Shown: positions 42,955-48,412 of the stretch, one piece after another
Layout of the letters: every line of letters begins with the position of its first letter
How positions within the stretch are numbered: position 1 is the stretch's first letter
From: Spirosoma spitsbergense DSM 19989
GTDB taxonomy: Bacteria > Bacteroidota > Bacteroidia > Cytophagales > Spirosomataceae
Assembly: GCF_000374085.1 (NCBI RefSeq)
Contig: NZ_KB893574.1
Location: 1 to 48,412 of the forward strand
Length of the DNA: 48,412 nt
Direction: 5' to 3'
The notes under the pieces: model-generated
Databases searched by the model: none
Told to the model about the DNA's origin: nothing
What the model saw: the letters and a program-made list of their open reading frames with translations, nothing else
Translations under genes and position numbers: made by a program

Positions 42955-44508
42955 TTATGTAAGTGGCAACGTAATGTCAAAAATGGCTCCTCCCTCCGAA
43001 TGGACAACGATGCTGCCCGAATGCGCCGTGACAAATTGCTTCACAATAGCAAGACCCAGACCAGTCCCGTTGGCTTTGCGACTCGTAATAAAAGGCTCAA
43101 AAAGGGTAGTCTCAATTTCCTCAGGAATACCCGGCCCATTGTCCCGGATTTGGAGCATCAGGTTCATGGCTGTGTCATGAGCAACAATGCTGATTTTAGG
43201 AAATGGGGTCGCTGTGCTCTGAAGCACCTCCCTCGAATTATTGATTAGGTTCAGGATGATCCGCTTCAGTTTACTCTCATCGCCCATAACCGTCAGCTGG
43301 TCTGGCATCTGTACATCATATTGAATGGCGAAATCTCTTTCTTCTTTCTGCATATCGGCAATACAATCCGCAACCAGAAAATTCAGCGCTACTGGCTTTT
43401 TTTGTATAGGTGCTTCCCGGATAAAATCCAGAAAGTCATTCATGATCGCAAGTGCCTGATCCCCAAATTTATCAAATGAATCCAGCGTCTCTTTATCCAT
43501 GCCAAACTCACGAACCATGTAGGTCAACATTTTTATATTACCAATGGGCGCTCGCAGGTCGTGCATCACCATACTCATTGCCTGGCCAATAGCGGATAAT
43601 TTTTCCTTCTGGAGAAGCTTCTCATGCAATTCAGCACTCTGGATAGCAATCGTTGCATTCTGCACAAATAGTTTGAGCAGGTACAACTTATCCGTCCGCA
43701 ACGTTTGCCCCTTCAGTAAAAGAGCAAAAATTGAATAGGTGTCCATCCTGACAAACACCATCTCCTCCAGTTGAATCACCTCATATTTATTAGACGGAAC
43801 CGAATGAATTCGGTGAATAAGTTGGTTGAGATTAATTTCATTCAGCAAACTCCCGATTGAAAACAGTTTGTCGTACCGGCCATCGTCATGGAGTTTACCC
43901 AGTAGCGCGCTATCCGTATTCAGATACCCAACTAATTGGGTAAGAATATTCTGAAGTAGTGTATTCAGGTTGTACTCCGTGGTGCTAATGGTAGCCACCA
44001 CCAATAGTAACTGTTCCAGGTCCCGAATTCGATTGTAATCGGTAACGGCTTTTGTGGCCAGTTGGATAATCTCTTCCGAAGCGTACGGTTTGCAGTGGTA
44101 CCCTACATTTTCACCTGCCTTTTGAACGATATCGTCAATGGATCGGTCACTGAAGGCGGTGAGAAAGATGATTTCTACCCGCATATCGTGCTCCCGAATG
44201 TTCACGGCTGTTTCGAGGCCATCCCAGCCTGGCATCCGCATATCCAGGAAGATAGCTGCAAACGGTGTATTCTCCTGGAGCGAGCGGATTACTTTATCGA
44301 AGCCTTCTCGTCCGTTCGACGCTTTCGTTATCGAAAAAGAAGGTAACCTACTGGTTGGGGGACTGATCAGGATTTCCTCGTCAGAATCGAATAGCATACT
44401 GGCTACTTTAGACAGGTCCGAATGGGTCGATTTGCGGGGCGAGAGAATTTCCTCTATGTCGTCACGTACGATTTCTTCGTCGTCAATAATCAATATGCGG
44501 TTATTCAT
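42955..44508 (-). CDS. Response-regulator/histidine-kinase hybrid (REC-GAF-like-HisKA-HATPase)
   Basis: A 517-residue soluble signalling protein. A receiver domain opens it (MNNRILIIDDEEIVRDDIEE, acidic Asp9/Asp10, phospho-site Asp89 in AIFLDMRMPGWDG, Thr117, Lys140) but carries an insert of about 35 residues after the first helix (PRKSTHSDLSKVASMLFDSD region). A GAF-like region follows (about 165-295), then a dimerisation helix with His316 in MVMHDLRAPIGN, and an ATPase domain with NLINNSREVL, RDNGPGIP and GTGLGLAIVKQF. No DNA-binding output is present. It sits between the PYP-linked kinase and the ligase, so it is the likely phosphate receiver of the upstream kinase. Confidence 0.9.
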   Translation of the reverse strand: MNNRILIIDDEEIVRDDIEEILSPRKSTHSDLSKVASMLFDSDEEILISPPTSRLPSFSITKASNGREGFDKVIRSLQENTPFAAIFLDMRMPGWDGLETAVNIREHDMRVEIIFLTAFSDRSIDDIVQKAGENVGYHCKPYASEEIIQLATKAVTDYNRIRDLEQLLLVVATISTTEYNLNTLLQNILTQLVGYLNTDSALLGKLHDDGRYDKLFSIGSLLNEINLNQLIHRIHSVPSNKYEVIQLEEMVFVRMDTYSIFALLLKGQTLRTDKLYLLKLFVQNATIAIQSAELHEKLLQKEKLSAIGQAMSMVMHDLRAPIGNIKMLTYMVREFGMDKETLDSFDKFGDQALAIMNDFLDFIREAPIQKKPVALNFLVADCIADMQKEERDFAIQYDVQMPDQLTVMGDESKLKRIILNLINNSREVLQSTATPFPKISIVAHDTAMNLMLQIRDNGPGIPEEIETTLFEPFITSRKANGTGLGLAIVKQFVTAHSGSIVVHSEGGAIFDITLPLT

Positions 44509-44525
44509 AAAAGAGCATTTTGTGG

Positions 44526-45752
44526 TTAAAGTGGAAAAGTAACAAGCGTAGTAGCACCCTGACCAGGCCCAGGGCTGGTTAGGGTAAGGTAACCAGCATG
44601 ACTTTCAATGATGCTCCGGCAGTTGGCTAATCCTAGTCCGGATTTTTCGGGCTTGGAAGAAACGCCTTTTTCGAAGAGTGTTTCAGCAACAGCAGGCTCG
44701 AATCCTGCACCATTATCCGTGATACGAACCGTTAAGAACTGGTTGTCGCTGGTTACGTCAATCCCGATCCGTTTATCTACTGAACCCTGTCGTTCAAGCG
44801 ACTCGTGGCTATTTTTTAGCAAATTCAGAAACACCTGCATGAGCTTGGTGCGATCTCCCGAAATTTGGGTGTAATCGGTCTGAAACCGGAGCGCTACCTG
44901 GACATGACGGTTATCGAATAAAGCGAGTTGCATGGCCAGGCAATCGTTCAAAATGGTTTGAACAGAAACCTTGGGGCGTTCTCTGCTTTCTCCATCCCGG
45001 ATATACTGACGTTGGATGGTAATAATTTCCTGGATGTGCGTAATGATTCTGATTTGTTCATTTAATGCTTTGCGGGTTTCGTCTTCTCTGTTTTTTTGAT
45101 TCGTGAGAATCCCTGCCAATAGCGTAACAATAGCCCCGGCTTTGTTTTCCCCCAGAGTTGACGCCAGGGCGGGTTGGCTTTTTTCGAAGAACGACACCAA
45201 ATTCTGCAGATGATGGGCATCTGTTCCGTCAAGTTGCCGCCTTACACGGGTCACATAAGAACCAAACGCAACAACCGCGTTACCAACATCGTGTAGTACA
45301 CCAGAGGCAATTTCGAATTTACCTTGCTGAACGGCCTTTTCCAGCACTACCTGTTGAAATAGTTGTTCCTGCTCATACCGTTCGGTGATGTCATCAAAAA
45401 AAACCGTGAATGAATCCAGCACCTGCTTAGTAATGGTAATCCAGAAATGGCGTTCCACCTCAACATTGTTCTGGAGCAGATGAAAAATAAACCGCTCCTG
45501 GTTAACTATAGGATGAAGCGATGGAGTAGATGTAGCTAGTGAGGCACGAATCTGCGGAGCAAACCGATCAAACAGCAGCAATAAATTGTCTCCCACCAGA
45601 CCCGACTGAATGAAAAAAGGCATTAACAACTGAACTCCCCTGGCATTCATTTGGCGAATCTGTCCTTGCTGATCCATCTCAATGACGCCCACCGGCGTCT
45701 GGTGAATGATGGAAAGCAGGGTCTGGTAGCCGGAGTCCGTTTTAGGTTCCAT
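44526..45752 (-). CDS. PAS-domain sensor histidine kinase
   Basis: A 408-residue soluble kinase with no membrane helices. A PAS domain (about 8-125) begins QTLLSIIHQTPVGVIEMDQQ. The phospho-acceptor His154 is in SGVLHDVGNAV, an atypical H-box with V-G-N instead of the usual R-x-P. The ATPase domain has the N-box LLKNSHES (Asn310, Asn314), the G1 box TDNGAGF (346-351) and the G2 box GLGLANCRSII. The gene starts 6 bp after the PYP stop, so the two are coupled. A cytoplasmic kinase with only a PAS sensor fits a partner for a soluble photoreceptor. Confidence 0.92.
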   Translation of the reverse strand: MEPKTDSGYQTLLSIIHQTPVGVIEMDQQGQIRQMNARGVQLLMPFFIQSGLVGDNLLLLFDRFAPQIRASLATSTPSLHPIVNQERFIFHLLQNNVEVERHFWITITKQVLDSFTVFFDDITERYEQEQLFQQVVLEKAVQQGKFEIASGVLHDVGNAVVAFGSYVTRVRRQLDGTDAHHLQNLVSFFEKSQPALASTLGENKAGAIVTLLAGILTNQKNREDETRKALNEQIRIITHIQEIITIQRQYIRDGESRERPKVSVQTILNDCLAMQLALFDNRHVQVALRFQTDYTQISGDRTKLMQVFLNLLKNSHESLERQGSVDKRIGIDVTSDNQFLTVRITDNGAGFEPAVAETLFEKGVSSKPEKSGLGLANCRSIIESHAGYLTLTSPGPGQGATTLVTFPL

Positions 45753-45758
45753 CGGTGG

Positions 45759-46124
45759 TTACAGGCTCTTTGCCAGTAAATACTGATAGGAACTGTCTGA
45801 GGTACGCATCAAACGCAACCGCACCCGGGTGGGCGTTGTCACATAGGTGAAGATGTAATCGAGTTCCTCATCTAACGAGGGCTGTTCATACCGGGAAGCG
45901 ACCATAAAATTATTTGTACAGGGAGCAATCTGTGAGAAGAAATGCTTACCAATCGCCTGCTCAGGCGCTACGCCGGTAATCCTGCTCTCGGCTTTATTAT
46001 AAGCAAGAACCTTGCCGGTTAAATCCATTTTGACAACACCAAATGGAAGTTCATCCAGACTGGAATCACTTAGCTGATTGAGTAGTTGGCCCAGACCGGC
46101 TTCGGAAAATGTGTACTGTAACAT
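45759..46124 (-). CDS. Photoactive yellow protein (PYP)
   Basis: A 121-residue PAS-fold protein aligning with Halorhodospira PYP with the same residue numbers through the chromophore region: Tyr42, Glu46 and Thr50 in LAYNKAESRITG, and the chromophore Cys69 in SQIAPCTNN. Tyr42 and Glu46 hydrogen-bond the phenolate of p-coumaric acid in known PYPs, and Cys69 carries it as a thioester. Differences are Val in place of Arg52 and, in the last strand (DYIFTYVTTPTRV), Thr in place of Met100; Met100 mutants of known PYPs recover much more slowly. It begins the minus-strand operon with two kinases and a ligase. A blue-light signalling role is strongly suggested; chromophore binding is inferred. Confidence 0.9.
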   Translation of the reverse strand: MLQYTFSEAGLGQLLNQLSDSSLDELPFGVVKMDLTGKVLAYNKAESRITGVAPEQAIGKHFFSQIAPCTNNFMVASRYEQPSLDEELDYIFTYVTTPTRVRLRLMRTSDSSYQYLLAKSL

Positions 46125-46657
46125 GTAAGGAGATCAATTCAATGGGTTTGTTTTGAAAAAGCGGCTACACTACGTACCTCAAGTAGCCGGGTGTGTGCCT
46201 GAAAACATTCGTAGCTGGCATGTCTCAGGAAACCTTAGTGACTACTATAAAAAGTGAATATGTAGTCAATGGTAAATATATCGCATCTTTATTTTGTTTA
46301 ATGATTGGTATAAAAATTCACCTAAAAGGTAAACAAAGTTTCTGTTAAGTCAATACTGGTAAATAATGATTACTATAATTAGCACGGTACGTTACTTTAC
46401 TTTCTCAGCCAAAAGTGGACAAGAAGCTGTTTGAGTTAGCGATTTGAGACAGAAATTAGTAGATTTTGGTGGTAGGCGAGGCACTTTTTGAGTTCGTAGC
46501 CGTAGCTACGGGCGAAAAAAGTAACGCGGCCTATCGCCAAAAGATGCACTTTCGGGCCAAAGCGATTAATTCAAACAGCTTCTAAATATTGGTGAAAAGA
46601 GAAGCTTTTAGCCACTTTGGACCTGTATATCGTCAACCGAAAGTGGACAGATGCGGC
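46125..46657. other. Upstream region of the PYP operon, with a MITE-like palindrome
   Basis: No coding gene is credible here. The part next to the PYP start (46125-46330, AT-rich) should hold the operon promoter on the minus strand, though I could not assign -33/-7 boxes with confidence. The right part holds the 162-bp palindrome and leads into IS110 copy 2. Confidence 0.5.
46422..46583. repeat. 162-bp imperfect palindrome, MITE-like
   Basis: The ends are inverted repeats: AGAAGCTGTTTGAGTTAGCG at the left matches the reverse complement of the right end AATTCAAACAGCTTCT. The middle is a perfect 12-bp palindrome CCGTAGCTACGG, and the arms between pair imperfectly across the whole length. Two similar GTGGACA-type boxes flank it (46414 and 46640 areas). 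It encodes nothing and would fold into one long hairpin, as small non-autonomous transposable elements do. Confidence 0.55.
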
Positions 46658-46659
46658 CG

Positions 46660-46888
46660 GGCCGCCCTTTAGGTTTGTGGGCTGGTAATTTTCCGTGATT
46701 TGGTCTTTTGCCAGTAGTCAACCAGAGAGGGCTACCCTACCGGGTCGCCGAGGCCCTAGACCTATGCTCCGATTCAGGTCCCTCTCTGTTTTCCTGCCTA
46801 AGACTCGGATAGGAAATAGGGTTCGTGGCCCACAAAAGGGTTCGAGTAAAAGTAAGGAGTTGACGATTTACTCAAACTAATCAGCAAC
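46660..46888 (+). ncRNA. Predicted bridge RNA of IS110 copy 2
   Basis: Stem 46723-46731 with 46780-46788 (CAGAGAGGG and CCCTCTCTG) matches the copy 1 stem, with a T-A pair changed to A-T. The loop holds GCTCCGATT (46766-46774), the exact reverse complement of this copy's right end AATCGGAGC (47908-47916). The base that differs from copy 1 is changed in both the loop and the end. A second stem pairs ACTCG (46803) with CGAGT (46843), again a compensatory change from GCTCA/TGAGC. This supports a conserved donor-pairing RNA. Confidence 0.65.
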
Positions 46889-47899
46889 ATGGACTTTTGC
46901 TTTTTTGTAGGTATCGACATTTCTAAAGACACGCTGGATTGGGCCGTCTATACCCAGCAAAAGGGTGTGATCCTGAGCATCCAGACCGACAACACCCTTA
47001 AAGGGATCAAATCCGCATTGACCCAATTTAAAGTCTTGCCGGAGTGGAATCCTGCTCAGGCTGTATTCTGTCAAGAACACACCGGTATTTACAATGCCCA
47101 CTTATTGGAGTACTTGCACGAGTTGAATTTGTCAATTTGGCTGGAGTCGTCCTTGCAAATTAAGCAGGCTGGGGGGATGCAGCGGGGCAAAACCGATAAA
47201 GTTGACGCCCAGCGGATCGCCCAATACGCTTATCGGTTCCGCGATCAGATACGGCTGTGGACACCTCCCCGGGAGGTTATCCAGAAGCTGGCCTTTCTGA
47301 GTGCAACTCGCCAACGGCTCAATCAGGCATACAACTTACTGGCTGTACCCGTGACCGAGCAAGAAACCTTTGTCAACAAAGCCCTCCAAAAGACCCTCAA
47401 GGGAAACGTCGAAAAGTCTCTTGCGGCTCTCAAAGAGGAACAGAAAGCCGTCGAAACGCAAATTCATGACCTCATCCAGGCGGATACTCGCCTGAAAGAG
47501 TTGTTTGATCTGATGGTTTCCGTCCCAGGTGTTGGCCCCGTTATTGCTACTGAGCTACTGCTGGCCACCAACGAGATGCAAACCATCAGCGATCCTAAGA
47601 AGTTAGCTTGTCATGCCGGAGTAGCCCCTTTTGAGTATCGTTCTGGCAGTAGCATACGCGGTAAAACTAAAGTGAGTCATCAGGCCCGTAAACGCCTGAA
47701 GGCGTTGGTCCACCTGGGCACCATGTCGGCTATCCAGGTGGCGGGTGATCTTCAGGATTATTATGCTCGCAAACTTAAAGAGGGTAAGCCGAAGATGCTT
47801 ATCATTAATGCGGCTCGTAACAAGTTGATTCATCGCGTTTGTGCCGTTGTGCGCCGGGGTGAAAAATATGACAAAAATTATAAGCCAGCTCTTGCTTAA
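46889..47899 (+). CDS. IS110-family transposase (DEDD/Tnp_20 type)
   Basis: A 336-residue recombinase, close in layout to the one at 32035 with many conservative changes. DEDD motifs: FFVGIDISKDTLDWAVYTQQ, then CQEHTGIYNAHLLEYL and GGMQRGKTDKVDAQRIAQYA. The C-terminal part has SVPGVGPVIATELLLATNEM, KKLACHAGVAPFEYRSGSSI with the candidate catalytic Ser, and RNKLIHRVCAVVRRGEKYDK. No stop or frameshift is present, so it may be active. It should act with the RNA encoded just upstream. Confidence 0.95.
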   Translation: MDFCFFVGIDISKDTLDWAVYTQQKGVILSIQTDNTLKGIKSALTQFKVLPEWNPAQAVFCQEHTGIYNAHLLEYLHELNLSIWLESSLQIKQAGGMQRGKTDKVDAQRIAQYAYRFRDQIRLWTPPREVIQKLAFLSATRQRLNQAYNLLAVPVTEQETFVNKALQKTLKGNVEKSLAALKEEQKAVETQIHDLIQADTRLKELFDLMVSVPGVGPVIATELLLATNEMQTISDPKKLACHAGVAPFEYRSGSSIRGKTKVSHQARKRLKALVHLGTMSAIQVAGDLQDYYARKLKEGKPKMLIINAARNKLIHRVCAVVRRGEKYDKNYKPALA

Positions 47900-48170
47900 T
47901 CCATAGAAATCGGAGCGATGACTACCAGACCGTTGCTGCTTCATCAAGTAAAATTACCAAAATTGAGTAGCAACTAAAGTCTTGCCCTAAAGGGCATAGC
48001 TTGAACTAGCGTACGTAAAAAGTCAAGCTAAGTGTACATCCTTCCTTGCGAAAACGCTTACCATCACAGGCTCCATCAGGTCCACGCTATCGTTTTTCAC
48101 TTAATTCGATTCCTTGTCAGGTTAAACGCATTAAAATGGAGCTTTTCCGTGCCGTACCGATCTTTGTGGC

Positions 48171-48412
48171 ATGGATTGGACTACTTTCTTTGCCGACGTA
48201 CCGGACTTTCGATTAAATCGACGTAAACGTCATCTGTTACTTGATATTTTGGTAATCACCTTGTTAGCGGTCATTTGTGGAGCCGATGACTGTGAAGAAA
48301 TTGCCCTCTATGGCCGCCAGAAAGAAACTTTCCTGCGCACTTTCTTAAGCCTACCTAATGGCATTCCATCGCATGACACATTTAACAGAGTCCTCAAATT
48401 CCTGGATAAAAA
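48171..48412 (+). CDS. ISAs1-family transposase, N-terminal part (cut by window edge)
   Basis: From ATG 48171 the frame is open to the end of the window (80 codons). MDWTTFFADVPDFRLNRRKR, then HLLLDILVITLLAVICGADD, and CEEIALYGRQKETFLRTFLS, then LPNGIPSHDTFNRVLKFLDK match the DDE_Tnp_1-associated N-terminal domain of ISAs1 transposases. The catalytic domain lies beyond the edge, so completeness cannot be judged. The 250 bp before it hold no gene and may include the element's left end. Confidence 0.85.
   Translation, partial: MDWTTFFADVPDFRLNRRKRHLLLDILVITLLAVICGADDCEEIALYGRQKETFLRTFLSLPNGIPSHDTFNRVLKFLDK

Larger units (their letters stand above)
46658..47917 (+). mobile_element. IS110-family insertion sequence, copy 2
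   Basis: An element of about 1260 bp related to copy 1 at 31801 but clearly diverged. The left end reads CCGGGCCGCCCTTTAGGTTTG and the right end AATCCATAGAAATCGGAGCG. CG is again the sequence shared at the two junctions in my reading. It has a roughly 230-nt leader followed by one transposase gene. It lies between the MITE-like palindrome and an ISAs1-family gene. Confidence 0.75.

Noticed and set aside
48032..48226. 64-codon plus-strand frame next to the right edge
   Set aside because: It overlaps the start of the ISAs1 transposase in another phase and has no protein-like pattern.
1..48412. CRISPR array, tRNA or rRNA gene, phage structural genes
   Set aside because: No regularly spaced repeats, cloverleaf candidates, rRNA-like stretches or phage proteins were found on reading the window.

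Overview
The window looks like chromosomal DNA from a Bacteroidota member of the Cytophagales, most like Spirosoma and relatives. The evidence is the FecI-type sigma / FecR / SusC / SusD gene set, a DUF2141 protein, a Bacteroidota-type HMA-AraC regulator, weak Shine-Dalgarno signals and moderate GC. The genus is an inference. No rRNA, tRNA or CRISPR array was seen.

Layout. (1) 1-1180 is gene debris: an IS4-like transposase end, response-regulator and ABC-transporter fragments. (2) 1181-18995 is a co-directional glycan-use locus: ECF sigma factor, FecR anti-sigma, SusC with an STN signalling domain, SusD, four secreted glycosidase-like proteins in the order A-B-A'-B', and a secreted beta-propeller protein. 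The sigma/anti-sigma/STN trio should sense the glycan at the outer membrane and switch on the locus. (3) 19086-25684 is a 2-hydroxyacid operon: LctP-type permease, LutA, LutB, LutC and malate synthase, suited to lactate and possibly glycolate/glyoxylate. (4) 25685-27055 is debris (LeuB, Crp/Fnr and ECF sigma remnants). (5) 27056-31650 holds envelope or stress-type genes: an anchored protein, two PRC-barrel proteins, a sterol-desaturase-family hydroxylase, and a DUF2141 protein. (6) 31680-33420 is a decayed IS3 element split by an IS110-family element. (7) 33431-39867 has a Na+/H+ antiporter, a decayed gene, a TetR regulator, small unknown proteins and an HMA-AraC-PAS regulator whose PAS domain is LOV-like but lacks the photoactive Cys. 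(8) 40037-41692 has an IS1182-like remnant, a NIPSNAP protein and an ISKra4-like remnant. (9) 41877-46124 (minus strand) is the most exciting part: an apparent four-gene photoreceptor operon of photoactive yellow protein (PYP), PAS histidine kinase, REC-histidine kinase, and an acyl-carrier-protein/adenylation fusion that may prepare or load the p-coumaroyl chromophore. (10) 46125-48412 has a MITE-like palindrome, a second IS110 element and the start of an ISAs1-family transposase.

The two IS110 elements are diverged relatives, both about 1260 bp by my end calls. Their roughly 230-nt leaders contain matching hairpins with compensatory base changes. In each copy a loop segment is complementary to that copy's own right end. 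This fits a bridge RNA, the guide RNA known for IS110 recombinases.
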